A stretch of 64,000 nucleotides of DNA from Euglena gracilis (Eukaryota; Euglenida; Euglenophyceae; Euglenales), in contig CP154956.1 of NCBI GenBank assembly GCA_039621445.1, positions 34,941,437 to 35,005,436 of the forward strand, given 5' to 3'. Under the pieces are notes generated by a model. That model did not search any database. It was not told where the DNA came from and saw only the letters and a list, made by a program, of their open reading frames with translations. Position 1 is the stretch's first letter; every line of letters starts with the position of its first letter. Below are positions 21,309-34,095 of this stretch, in pieces. Position numbers and translations under genes: made by a program.

Positions 21309-21708
21309 GATACACCTAGAGGGTGTTGTCCCCGTGTCCCCCCCCCGTGTCCCCCCCGTCCCAGACTACAAAGCCCTGGAGGTTTGTACACTTCTGCACA
21401 CAATGCATGCTCCCATTTTCCATATTTTGTCTCCTTTTTTGTGATCCCAAGGGAAGCTGGTTGTTGGCGGATTGGAATCACAGCTGGCAGTTCATTTGAT
21501 GAACGAATGAACCCTTGGTTAAGATTCAACCACTATGTCTTTGCCATGCAAGCATCCGTGATGATAATTTTCCATGAAAACCGGGATGTTCCCCCCGTGT
21601 CCCCCCCCCCGTGTCCCCCCCGTGTCGCGACCCACCCCCCTATACCTATACTGTGAGTATACCCACGAAATACAGGGCAGGCAATCGGACCCCAATTCAC
21701 TGTTATAC

Positions 21709-21870
21709 CCTCACCCCCCTCAAAGTGTCCCCCGCTCAAAGTGGCCAGAAATTTTCGGCAAATTTTGGTTTCCCCCTCAAAGTGGCCATTTCCTTTGGCG
21801 CCATAGTGTGCCGATGTGCTACGAGATGAGAGGCAGCGGATAACGGAAGGAGGGGGGGGGGGGCAATCTT
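21709..21870. repeat. TCAAAGTGTCC/TCAAAGTGGCC dispersed element
   Basis: CTCAAAGTGTCCCCC, GCTCAAAGTGGCC, AAATTTTGGTTT, CCCCCTCAAAGTGGCC in sequence. The same order is seen at 25.62 kb and 60.22 kb, where it is interrupted between GGTTT and the next C-run by the 34.5-kb satellite block. This copy is the uninterrupted paralogue. Confidence 0.6.
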
Positions 21871-23430
21871 GCCCCCGTACCCCAAGCACCTGCACCCCCC
21901 CCAGGAAACCGTCCTTCCAGGGAAACTGTCCTCTACCCCATGCACTCGTCAACCTGTTTTCACAGGGACCTGTCTCCCACCCTTGAACCCGCTGTTGGCG
22001 TTTTTTGTTTTTTTAAAAAACAAAACAACGTGCTTTGTTAAAAAAAAAACACCAAAAAACCATCAAAAAAACCAAGGGGGTGGGGTGCACGGGTCGCGAG
22101 CGGGGTCGCAGGGGGGTCGCGGGGGGGTCGCAGGGGGAACGTGGCAGTTTTGACGGGTCATGCGTGACCAGTGTGACCTCGCATGCAATGTCGCATGTGA
22201 CCTTTTTTTAGAACATTTGTGTCCAAAAAATAGATCCAATTAGGAATAGATCACACATTTTTGGCAATTTTGATTCCTAATTTGGGTGCCAATTCCTAAT
22301 TAGGTCATTTTTTGGCTCCCACTGGGATGCGGAAACCCTCCACGTGTGGGTCACGGGGGGGTTGCGGGGAGGGGGGGGTCGCAGGGGGTACACCCCCCAA
22401 AAGCAAAATTTCATTGAAAAAAACTCGTTATGAATCACCCAAACCATACTTCGAATCCTACTAAGTTCAAAAAGTGCCAAAAAATGGTCAAAAACATCCA
22501 AAGGGGCAATACAATTGGGGTTTTTGGGGGACCCCCCCCTCCCCCCCACCTGTACAGTTGGGATTTTCGGGACCCCCCCCCCCCTACTGCCGACCCCCCC
22601 GAGACAGATGTAAATTTTGACACCGAAAATGGCCTTTTTAGACCAAAAAAAAGGCCTTAAAAAATTTTCCGGCGCCTTCGGCGCCGGTTTTTGGCCGATT
22701 TTTGAGGGGAGGTTGGCAGTACAGTAGGGACCCTAGGACCCCCCCCCGTGTGTTGAGACAGTACAGCAAAAAGTGCCAAAAAAACCGCAAAAAATCAGAC
22801 CTCGGGACCCCCCCTGCCAACGCCCCAAAACTGCAAAAAAATGCAATTTTATGGGAAAAATTTCTTTTGGCAGAAATGACCCAGAAGTTGCCAAAAATGG
22901 TAGAAAATATGCATTCAAAAATTTTTGTGCAAAACCTTGTTGGCGTTTTTTTGTTTTTTTTGAAAAAGACATTGTTAAATTAATTAAAAATTAAAAAAAA
23001 GGCGTCCAATAAAAAGCAAGCTGCCAACGATGTTTGGCGCCAAAGGCCGAAATTCGACCCCCCCCCAAAATGTCCAGAGTGGCCCACAATGCCCAGAGGG
23101 TGGCGACTTTGGAGGTTTGGCACGTCTGACGAGGACCCTCGGCCACCAGGGGGAGGTCCCCATTTGCCAAGGGGGTCAGTCCCCCAGGGGGGGGGTCCAT
23201 TGTGGCGGACAGCCGGAATTTCCCAAAGGAAAATTCATTGGGCTGTGCCAAGGGGGTCGGCTGACCAGGGGGGGTCCCCATTTTGCCGTGCCGAGGGGGT
23301 CCGACCACCAGGGGGGGGGGGGGGGGCTGCCGAACCTCGTTTGAGGGGGGGGGGGGAGGGTAGCTTGGGAAGGAGGGGGAATCACGAAAAATGAGTCAAG
23401 ACTTTTTTGGATGGGTATTGCTGGCTGCAA
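21871..23430. other. Repeat-rich region without recognised gene
   Basis: GGGGTCGC-type G-runs (22.08-22.14 and 22.36-22.39 kb), a GGCGCC-TTCG-GGCGCC hairpin at 22.67 kb, C-runs near 22.53-22.61 kb and CCAGGGGGGGTCC words (23.15-23.32 kb). A segment at 22556-22625 recurs at 60388-60450. Confidence 0.45.
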
Positions 23431-23699
23431 TAAGGGGTATGTCTGGGGCCCCAAGCGGATTTCCGGTGGTCGTCCTTGCGGTGGTCGGCCCGACCTGGTC
23501 GGCCCGACCAGGGAGGTCGGCCCGACCATGGTCGGCCCGACCTTATCGACCTGTGGTGGTCGGCCCGACCTCGTCGGCCCGACCACCATTTTATTGCATT
23601 ACCCCCCCCCTTTCTGGAGATTTAAGCCCCCCCCTGAAAAAAACTTTTTGAAGGGTCGATCGACCAGTTGAAGGTTCGGTGGCTGATGCGTGATAAGTT

Positions 23700-23838
23700 G
23701 GTGCCTGCAGGGGACCAGCTACCCCAAAGAGGCGTCCAACTAGGGTTAATACACATTGGGGGACCCGAGCGAGGCGCCTTCGCCTTTTTAACCCTAGTTG
23801 GGCGCCTCTTTGGGTTCGCTGGGTCCCCTGCAGACACC
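23700..23838. repeat. Foldback, 50-bp arms, telomere-like inner ends
   Basis: GGTGCCTGCAGGGGACC and AAAGAGGCGTCCAACTAGGG run into TTAA on the left; the inverse (TTAACCCTAGTTGGGCGCCT and GGGTCCCCTGCAGACACC) lies at 23788-23838. A few mismatches. The loop is about 37 nt. Confidence 0.7.
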
Positions 23839-24005
23839 AGTTTAACGACGTTGAGGGGATGGGATGGGACAGTTAGGAATGGAAACTTGACCCTAACCCT
23901 ACGCCTTTAAATAACATCATCAACTTTTCACGTTCTGAATTGCAGCGGCCTTTGGCCGCTGCGCCGGCCTTCGGCCTTTGGCCAGGCGGCCTTCGGGGCG
24001 CATGG

Positions 24006-24960
24006 CGGTAGACTGGGGGGGGGGGGGAGTCGGCCGACTAATGGTCGGTAGCTAGTCGGCGAGACGGGGTGGGGGGGTATTGGGTAGTTGGCCGACTACC
24101 CACTCTAATGTACTAACGGGTCAGTACCGCCGACGTTTAAGTCTCCCCCATGAAGAAAATCCTATGCAAACGAGTGGTGGCTAGTCGGTGGTCATAAAAA
24201 TGGTCTGTGGCGGGCCTAAATCACCCGGAAATGGTCCAGATGTGTCCAAATAAGTGCCTTACACCAAAATAAACACCCCCAGATGGAAATCTTTGGTCGG
24301 TGGGGGTCGGTGGGCCCTTGATGGGGGTCCGGAGGGGTAAAAAAAACCAATGATGAAACAGGGATTACATGAAAATCCTTTAGAAATGCAAGCATTCTGC
24401 ATCACGAGAGGAAACGCCTCCCTCCACCCATCTGAACCTCAAATAACAAAATCCCTTCTATGTTGGCAACATACTCGGAGGCTAAGTTGTTTTTGTGGCT
24501 CACTTTGGCATAGGCGGGGGGGGGGCTCCGCCCCCCCCCCCCGCACCCCCCCCTCAAATAACGAAATCCCCTCTATGTTGGCAACATACATGAGTGCTAA
24601 GGCCTTTTTGTGCAAAATTTTGCAATTATATTGAAAATCTGATGGGGAGAGGTGTTCTTTTGCCAAAAGTGGCCCAAAATGGGCATTTCCCCCTCAAGTT
24701 TTTGCATATTCACCCACGATTGGGGGGTTCTGGAGCCATTTAAGTGGGTTTTGACTGGTGTTGGTGGCAGGCTGGAGGGGGGGGGGCTGGCCAGTCGGCC
24801 GACTAGTCGGCTGACAACCCATTTGGTCGGCCGACCGATGGCGCCAATTGGTCGGTCGGCCTGGTCGGCAGCTAGTCGGCGAGACAGGGGGGGGGGGGAG
24901 CCAGTTGGCCGACTAGTCGGCAAAATACCCACTCTAATGTGCTAATGAGTCAACCGCCGA
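24006..24960. repeat. Duplicated AGTCGGCCGACTA segments
   Basis: Two related segments (about 24017-24140 and 24790-24960) with palindromic AGTCGGCCGACT, TAGTCGGCGAGAC, a G-run and ACCCACTCTAATGT followed by CTAA. Between them lie two CCTCAAATAACRAAATCCC words (24438 and 24551). Confidence 0.55.
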
Positions 24961-25050
24961 CTTTTAACCCCCCTGAAAAAAAACTTCTGCCTCTCGTGAG
25001 ACTGCCTCTCGTGAGTTTTCTGCCTCTCGTGAGACTCATGGCCAGTTTCC

Positions 25051-25289
25051 CCCCAGGACCCCCCCCCCCGGGACCCACCGGGGGGCGGTACCCACTTCAA
25101 AATAACCTGAACTTGTGCTGCAAAAATTCTGCCGAAAAGTTGCGGGACCCATCCAGGACCCTCCCCAGCGCCCCCCCCAGGACCCCCCCAGGCCAGGACC
25201 CTCCAAATGCCCCCCCCCCCCCCCAGGACCCCCCCAGCACCTCCCCCCCAGGACCCCCCCCCCCAGGACCGCCACAGGACAGGGTCCTG
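25051..25289. repeat. C-run/CAGGACC repeat block
   Basis: CCCCCCAGGACC units similar to 20.93 kb, ending with a CAGGACAGGGTCCTG foldback. Preceded by three GCCTCTCGTGAG words (24989-25034). Confidence 0.7.
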
Positions 25290-25732
25290 GGGGGAACTGC
25301 CCATGAATGCATTTCTGGGTGATTTTGGCCACCACAGACCATTTTTATGCCCCCCCGACTAGCCACCGACCAGGGGGGGGGGGCTTAAAAGTTCAAAAAG
25401 GGGGGGGGTATTGCGGAAAAATGGTGGTCGGCCCGACCACCACAGGTCGGTCGACCACCACCACAGGTCGGGCCGACCATGGTCGGCCCGACCACCACGA
25501 CGGCGACCACCGGAAATCCGCACGGAGCCTATGTCTGGGACCTCAACACAGAAGTCATGGCTGCCGCAAAAACTGCAAAAAAATGACACCGCACGAAAAA
25601 CCCAAAGCTACCCTCACCTCCCCCTCAAAGTGTCCCCCCCCCTCAGAATGGCCAAAATTTTTCGCAAATTTGGTTTACCAGGGTGTGACGTAGAGCTGAG
25701 CTCTTTGGGAGACCACCCCAGTCCGGCGCGGC

Positions 25733-25935
25733 GCCCGGCCGGCGGCCTGGCCGGCCCGGCCAGCGGCCCAGCCGGCGGACCGGCGGCCCGGCGGCCTGGC
25801 CCGGCGGCCCGGCGGCCCGGCGGCCCGGCGGCCCGGCGGCCCGGCGGCCCGGCGGCCCGGCGGCCCGGCGGCCCGGCGGCCCGGCGGCTCGGCCCGGCCC
25901 GGCCCAGCCGGCGGCCCGGCGGCCCGGCCCAACCC
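25733..25935. repeat. GGCCCGGC octamer tract
   Basis: Near-perfect 8-bp tandem repeat, pure G and C. Similar tracts occur at 48.84-49.26, 50.70-50.82 and 56.71-56.93 kb. Confidence 0.95.
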
Positions 25936-26370
25936 GGATGCTCATGATGCTCATGATGGCCATCCGGGGTCATGATGGCCATCATTGGTCATGATGGCCA
26001 TCCGGGGTCATGATGGCCATCCGGGGTCATGATGGCCATCATTGGTCATGATGGCCATCCGGGGTCATGATGGCCATCATTGGTCATGATGGCCATCATT
26101 GGGCATGATGGCCATCATTGGTCATGATGGCCATCCGGGGTCATGATGGCCATCATTGGTCATGATGGCCATCCGGGGTCATGATGGCCATCATTGGTCA
26201 TGATGGACATCCGGGGTCATGATGGCCATCATTGGTCATGATGGCCATCCGGGGTCATGATGGCCATCATTGGGCATGATGGCCATCATTGGGCATGATG
26301 GCCATCATGGGTCATGATGGCCATCATTGGTCATGATGGCCATCCGGGGTCAGGATGGCCATCCGGGGCA
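25936..26370. repeat. 19-bp satellite array, forward orientation
   Basis: Units CATGATGGCCATCATTGGT and CATGATGGCCATCCGGGGT interspersed. Orientation flips at about 26.37 kb. Confidence 0.95.
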
Positions 26371-26474
26371 AAAATTCGATAAAAAATCGAAAAAAAATTT
26401 TTGCCCGAAACCATGTTTTTTGGCCTCCTGGACCCGGAAAAAGTGTTTTCGAGTTGAAAATTGGCCATTGTGAC

Positions 26475-29400
26475 GCCGGATGGCCATCATGACCCCGGAT
26501 GGCCATCATGACCAATGATGGCCGTCATGCCCAATGATGGCCATCATGACCAGTGATGGCCGTCATGCCCAATGATGGCCATCACGACCCCGGATGGCCA
26601 TCATGACCCCGGATGGCCATCATGACCCCGGATGGCCATCATGACCAATGATGGCCATCATGCCCAATGATGGCCATCATGACCAGTGATGGCCGTCATG
26701 TCCAATGATGGCCATCACGACCCCGGATGGCCATCATGACCCCGGATGGCCATCATGACCCCGGATGGCCATCATGACCCCGGATGGCCATCATGACCCC
26801 GGATGGCCATCATGACCCCGGATGGCCATCGTGACCAATGATGGCCATCATGACCCCGGATGGCCATCATGACCAATGATGGCCATCATGACCAATGATG
26901 GCCATCACGACCCCGGATGGCCATCATGACCCCTGATGGCCATCATGACCCCGGATGGCCATCGTGACCAATGATGGCCATCATGACCCCGGATGGCCAT
27001 CATGACCAATGATGGCCATCATGACCAATGATGGCCATCACGACCCCGGATGGCCATCATGACCCCGGATGGCCATCATGACCCCGGATGGCCATCGTGA
27101 CCAATGATGGCCATCATGACCCCGGATGGCCATCATGACCAATGATGGCCATCATGACCAATGATGGCCATCACGACCCCGGATGGCCATCATGACCCCG
27201 GATGGCCATCATGACCAATGATGGCCATCGTGACCAATGATGGCCATCATGACCCCGGATGGCCATCATGACCAATGATGGCCATCATGACCAATGATGG
27301 CCATCATGACCCCGGATGGCCATCATGACCCCGGATGGCCATCATGAGCAATGATGGCCATCATGCCCAATGATGGCCATCATGACCTGGGCCGGGCCGC
27401 CGGGCCGGGCTGGGGGGGGTCTCCCAAAGAGCTCAGCTCTACGTCACACCCTGGTCGCTGAGCTCTTATCTCTTTAGAGTAAGAGCGAAGCTTAACCCCC
27501 CCCCAAACCCCCCTGACCCCCCCCCCCCTCCCCCCCACGCCCCCCCGCCCCCCCCCCCCCCCTGAGTAGGCCCGGGCACCCGCGGATTATCGATGTGACC
27601 TGATTTCGGGACCCGAAAAGTTAATAGCCTATAGGTTAGGAGACGGTCCCTAGTTTGTCCAGAGCCCTCACTTTGCCCGCAACTCCGCGCCAGGCCGGAG
27701 ATATGGCCCGAGCAAAAAAGTTGTCTACCGTTTTTTTTTCAAAGAACTTTTGTTGGACCGGCAACAGGGGGTCATTTTTGGGGTCAAAAAATCAAAAAAT
27801 TCAAAATATCTCGAAAACGCCGGGGAGTTGAGAAAAAGTAAAGAGTACCTCATTCCACAACTTTGGGACGCCCTTTCCACCGGTATGCGCGGTTTGGGCC
27901 AACTCCCCGCCTGGGCCGAGATACGGCCGTTTTGAGGGTTCGCCACGGGGGGACTCTGCCATTTGGAGCCCAAAACGGGCCAAAAAACCAGTTTTTGCAA
28001 AATATCTCCAAAATGGTGGGGAGTTGAAAAAAATGTCCGGAGACCTAAATTGAAGCCCTTGGAACGCCCTATCTACTGGTATTTTGATTTCCCCGCAACT
28101 CTCCGCCTAGCCGTAGATACGGCCGTTTTCAGGTCCAAATGGCCGTTTTGTACACTTTTCCCTCTGTCCGACTTGCCCGTTTTCGGGCCAAAAATTCGAT
28201 AAAAAATCGAAAAAATTTTTTTGCCCGAAACCATGTTTTTTGGCCTCCTGGACCCGGAAAAAGTGTTTTCGAGTTGAAAATTGGCCATTGTGACGCCGGA
28301 TGGCCATCATGACCCCGGATGGCCATCATGACCAATGATGGCCGTCATGCCCAATGATGGCCATCATGACCAGTGATGGCCGTCATGCCCAATGATGGCC
28401 ATCACGACCCCGGATGGCCATCATGACCCCGGATGGCCATCATGACCCCGGATGGCCATCATGACCAATGATGGCCATCATGCCCAATGATGGCCATCAT
28501 GACCAGTGATGGCCGTCATGCCCAATGATGGCCATCACGACCCCGGATGGCCATCATGACCCCGGATGGCCATCATGACCCCGGATGGCCATCATGACCC
28601 CGGATGGCCATCGTGACCAATGATGGCCATCATGACCCCGGATGGCCATCATGACCAATGATGGCCATCATGACCAATGATGGCCATCACGACCCCGGAT
28701 GGCCATCATGACCCCTGATGGCCATCGTGACCAATGATGGCCATCACGACCCCGGATGGCCATCATGACCCCGGATGGCCATCATGACCCCGGATGGCCA
28801 TCACGACCCCGGATGGCCATCATGAGCAATGATGGCCATCATGCCCAATGATGGCCATCATGCCCAATGATGGCCATCATGACCTGGGCCGGGCCGCCGG
28901 GCCGGGCTGGGGGGGGTCTCCCAAAGAGCTCAGCTCTACGTCACACCCTGGTCGCTGAGCTCTTATCTCTTTAGAGTAAGAGCGAAGCTTACCACCCCCC
29001 CGAAACCCCCCCCGCCCCCCCCCCCCCTGAGTAGGCCCGGGCACCCGCGGATTATCGATGTGACCTGATTTCGGGACCCGAAATGTTAATAGCCTATAGG
29101 TTAGGAGACGGTCCCTAGTTTGTCCAGAGCCCTCACTTTGCCCGCAACTCCGCGCCAGGCCGGAGATATGGCCCGAGCAAAAAAGTTGTCTACCGTTTTT
29201 TTTTCAAAGAACTTTTGTTGGACCGGCAACAGGGGGTCATTTTTGGGGTCAAAAAATCAAAAAATTCAAAATATCTCGAAAACGCCGGGGAGTTGAGAAA
29301 AAGTAAAGAGTACCTCATTCCACAACTTTGGGACGCCCTTTCCACCGGTATGCGCGGTTTGAGCCAACTCCCCGCCTGGGCCGAGATACGGCCGTTTTGA

Positions 29401-32400
29401 GGGTTCGCCACGGGGGGACTCTGCCATTTGGAGCCCAAAACGGGCCAAAAAACCAGTTTTTGCAAAATATCTCCAAAATGGTGGGGAGTTGAAAAAAATG
29501 TCCGGAGACCTAAATTGAAGCCCTTGGAACGCCCTATCTACTGGTATTTTGATTTCCCCGCAACTCTCCGCCTAGCCGTAGATACGGCCGTTTTCAGGTC
29601 CAAATGGCCGTTTTGTACACTTTTCCCTCTGTCCGACTTGCCCGTTTTCGGGCCAAAAATTCGATAAAAAATCGAAAAAATTTTTTTGCCCGAAACCATG
29701 TTTTTTGGCCTCCTGGACCCGGAAAAAGTGTTTTCGAGTTGAAAATTGGCCATTGTGACGCCGGATGGCCATCATGACCCCGGATGGCCATCATGACCAA
29801 TGATGGCCGTCATGCCCAATGATGGCCATCATGACCAGTGATGGCCGTCATGCCCAATGATGGCCATCACGACCCCGGATGGCCATCATGACCCCGGATG
29901 GCCATCATGACCCCGGATGGCCATCATGACCAATGATGGCCATCATGCCCAATGATGGCCATCATGACCAGTGATGGCCGTCATGCCCAATGATGGCCAT
30001 CACGACCCCGGATGGCCATCATGACCCCGGATGGCCATCATGACCCCGGATGGCCATCATGACCCCGGATGGCCATCGTGACCAATGATGGCCATCATGA
30101 CCCCGGATGGCCATCACGACCAATGATGGCCATCATGACCAATGATGGCCATCACGACCCCGGATGGCCATCATGACCCCTGATGGCCATCGTGACCAAT
30201 GATGGCCATCACGACCACGGATGGCCATCATGACCCGCGATGGCCTTCATGCCCCCGGATGGCCATCACGACCCCGGATGGCCATCATGAGCAATGATGG
30301 CCATCATGCCCAATGATGGCCATCATGCCCAATGATGGCCATCATGACCTGGGCCGGGCCGCCGGGCCGGGCTGGGGGGGGTCTCCCAAAGAGCTCAGCT
30401 CTACGTCACACCCTGGTCGCTGAGCTCTTATCTCTTTAGAGTAAGAGCGAAGCTTACCACCCCCCCCGCCACCCCCCCCCCCCCCCCCCCCCCTGAGTAG
30501 GCCCGGGCACCCGCGGATTATCGATGTGACCTGATTTCGGGACCCGAAATGTTAAGAGCCTATAGGTTAGGAGACGGTCCCTAGTTTGTCCAGAGCCCTC
30601 ACTTGCCCGCAACTCCGCGCCAGGCCGGAGATATGGCCCGAGCAAAAAAGTTGTCTACCGTTTTTTTTTCAAAGAACTTTTGTTGGACCGGCAACAGGGG
30701 GTCATTTTTGGGGTCAAAAAATCAAAAAATTCAAAATATCTCGAAAACGCCGGGGAGTTGAGAAAAAGTAAAGAGTACCTCATTCCACAACTTTGGGACG
30801 CCCTTTCCACCGGTATGCGCGGTTTGAGCCAACTCCCCGCGTGTGCCGAGAGATACGGCCGTTTTGAGGGTTCGCCACGGGGGGACTCTGCCATTTGGAG
30901 CCCAAAACGGGCCAAAAAACCAGTTTTTGCAAAATATCTCCAAAATGGTGGGGAGTTGAAAAAAATGTCCGGAGACCTAAATTGAAGCCCTTGGAACGCC
31001 CTATCTACTGGTATTTTGATTTCCCCGCAACTCTCCGCCTAGCCGTAGATACGGCCGTTTTCAGGTCCAAATGGCCGTTTTGTACACTTTTCCCTCTGAC
31101 CGACTCGCATGTTTTCGGACCAAAAATTCAATAAAAAATCGAAAAAAATTTTTTTGCCCGAAACCATGTTTTTTGGCTGCCTGGACCCGGAAAAAGTGTT
31201 TTCGAGTTGAAAATTGGCCATTGTGACGCCGGATGGCCATCATGACCCCGGATGGCCATCATGACCAATGATGGCCGTCATGCCCAATGATGGCCATCAT
31301 GACCAGTGATGGCCGTCATGCCCAATGATGGCCATCACGACCCCGGATGGCCATCATGACCCGGATGGCCATCATGACCCCGGATGGCCATCATGACCAA
31401 TGATGGCCATCATGCCCAATGATGGCCATCATGACCAGTGATGGCCGTCATGCCCAATGATGGCCATCACGACCCCGGATGGCCATCATGACCCCGGATG
31501 GCCATCATGACCCCGCATGGCCATCATGACCCCGGATGGCCATCGTGACCAATGATGGCCATCATGACCCCGGATGGCCATCATGACCAATGATGGCCAT
31601 CATGACCAATGATGGCCATCACGACCCCGGATGGCCATCATGACCCCTGATGGCCATCGTGACCAATGATGGCCATCACGACCCCGGATGGCCATCATGA
31701 CCCCGGATGGCCATCATGACCCCGGATGGCCATCACGACCCCGGATGGCCATCATGAGCAATGATGGCCATCATGCCCAATGATGGCCATCATGCCCAAT
31801 GATGGCCATCATGACCGGGGCCGGGCCGCCGGGCCGGGCTGGGGGGGTCTCCCAAAGAGCTCAGCTCTACGTCACACCCTGGTCGCTGAGCTCTTATCTC
31901 TTTAGAGTAAGAGCGAAGCTACCCCCCCGAAACCCCCCCCGCCCCCGCCCCCCCCCCCCCCTGAGTAGGCCCGGGCACCCGCGGATTATCGATGTGACCT
32001 GATTTCGGGACCCGAAATGTTAATACCCTATAGGTTAGGAGACGGTCCCTAGTTTGTCCAGAGCCCTCACTTTGCCCGCAACTCCGCGCCAGGCCGGAGT
32101 TATGGCCCGAGCAAAAAAGTTGTCTACCGTTTTTTTTTCAAAGAACTTTTGTTGGACCGGCAACAGGGGGTCATTTTTGGGGTCAAAAAATCAAAAAATT
32201 CAAAATATCTCGAAAACGCCGGGGAGTTGAGAAAAAGTAAAGAGTACCTCATTCCACAACTTTGGGACGCCGTTTCCACCGGTATGCGCGGTTTGAGCCA
32301 ACTCCCCGCCTGGGCCGAGATACGGCCGTTTTGAGGGTTCGCCACGGGGGGACTCTGCCATTTGGAGCCCAAAACGGGCCAAAAAACCAGTTTTTGCAAA

Positions 32401-34095
32401 ATATCTCCAAAATGGTGGGGAGTTGAAAAAAATGTCCGGAGACCTAAATTGAAGCCCTTGGAACGCCCTATCTACTGGTATTTTGATTTCCCCGCAACTC
32501 TCCGCCTAGCCGTAGATACGGCCGTTTTCAGGTCCAAATGGCCGTTTTGTACACTTTTCCCTCTGTCCGACTTAGCCATTTTCGGGCCAAAAATTCGATA
32601 AAAAATCGAAATTTTTTTTTTGGCCCAAAACCATGTTTTTAGGCTTCCTGGACCCGGAAAAAGTGTTTTCGAGCCGAAAATTGGTGTTTTTCGACCCGCC
32701 ACCCTCATGGTCATGATGCGCATCCTGCCCAATGATGGCCATCATGCCCAATGATGGCCATCATGACCCCGGATGGCCATCATGACCAATGATGGCCATC
32801 ATGACCCCGGATGGCCATCAAGACCAATGATGGCCATCATGACCCCGCATGGCCATCATGACCCCGGATGGCCATCATGACCCCGGATGGCCATCATGAC
32901 CCCGGATGGCCATCATGACCCCGGATGGCCATCATGACCAATGATGGCCATCATGACCCCGGATGGCCATCATGACCAATGATGGCCATCATGACCCCGG
33001 ATGGCCATCAAGACCAATGATGGCCATCATGACCCCGGATGGCCATCATGACCAATGATGGCCATCATGACCCCGGATGGCCATCAAGACCAATGATGGC
33101 CATCATGACCCCGGATGGCCATCATGACCCCGGATGGCCATCATGACCCCGCATGGCCATCATGACCCCGGATGGCCATCATGACCCCGGATGGCCATCA
33201 TGACCCCGGATGGCCATCATTACCCCGGATGGCCATCATGACCCCGGATGGCCATCATGACCAATGATGGCCGTCATGACCCCGGATGGCCATCATGACC
33301 AATGATGGCCATCATGACCCCGGATGGCCATCATTACCCCGGATGGCCATCCTGACCCCGGATGGCCATCATGACCAATGATGGCCATCATGACCCTGGT
33401 TGGCCATCATAACCAATGATGGCCATGATGCCCCCGGATTGCCATCATGACCCATGATGGTTCAATGATGGCCAATCGGGGTCGGGGGTCATGATGGCCA
33501 TCATGACCAATGATGGCCATCATGACCCCAGATGTCCATCATGACCAATGATGGCCATCATGACCCCGGATGGCCATCATTGCCCCTCATGGCCCTCATG
33601 GTCATGATGCGCATCCTGCCCAATGATGGCCATCATGCCCAATGATGGCCATCATGACCCCGGATGGCCATCGTGACCAATGATGGCCATCATGACCCCG
33701 GATGGCCATCAAGACCAATGATGGCCATCATGACCCCGCATGGCCATCATGACCCCGGATGGCCATCATGACCCCGGATGGCCATCATGACCCCGGATGG
33801 CCATCATTACCCCGGATGGCCATCATGACCCCGGATGGCCATCATGACCAATGATGGCCATCATGACCCCGGATGGCCATCATGACCAATGATGGCCATC
33901 ATGACCCCGGATGGCCATCAAGACCAATGATGGCCATCATGACCCCGGATGGCCATCATGACCCCGGATGGCCATCATGACCCCGGATGGCCATCATGAC
34001 CCCGGATGGCCATCATTACCCCGGATGGCCATCATGACCCCGGATGGCCATCATGACCAATGATGGCCATCATGACCCCGGATGGCCATCATTTT
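26475..34095. repeat. Reverse-oriented higher-order array, unit about 1,465 bp
   Basis: 19-bp satellite blocks at 26475-27385, 28300-28885, 29755-30340, 31215-31815 and 32705-34095 alternate with a roughly 880-900-bp spacer holding the double hairpin, a C-run and foldback modules. Spacers recur every 1,465-1,499 bp and are nearly identical between copies. The last satellite block is longer and ends at an orientation switch. Confidence 0.92.
27413..27490 (-). repeat. Conserved double-hairpin element (reference copy, minus)
   Basis: Two stems: GCTCTTA/TAAGAGC around an AGAG/CTCT core, and an 11-bp stem AAGAGCTCAGC/GCTGAGCTCTT around GACCAGGGTGTGACGTA. About 20 copies in the array, always on the same side of a G- or C-run. 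The sequence of this element varies less than the rest of the unit. Confidence 0.8.

Larger units (their letters stand above)
20668..21707. mobile_element. Possible non-autonomous TIR element, about 1.04 kb
   Basis: Terminal inverted repeats of about 50 bp: left about 20668-20721 (TATAATAGTGAATTAAGGGG onward), right 21657-21707 (ends CCCCAATTCACTGTTATA). They differ at a few positions. The interior holds CCCCCCAGGA decamers, an inner foldback (20884-21308) and no transposase, so at best it is a MITE-like passenger. Confidence 0.5.
23455..25522. repeat. Element with inverted GGTCGGCCCGACC-rich ends
   Basis: Left arm about 23455-23625 and right arm about 25395-25522 are inverted copies sharing GCGGATTTCCGGTGGTCG, multiple 13-bp palindromes GGTCGGCCCGACC and a CATTAC-C-run word. 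The interior (about 1.77 kb) has no recognisable gene. It could be a large foldback element. Confidence 0.5.

Noticed and set aside
25936-26370. CRISPR array
   Set aside because: Units are contiguous 19-mers without unique spacers, in a eukaryotic satellite context.
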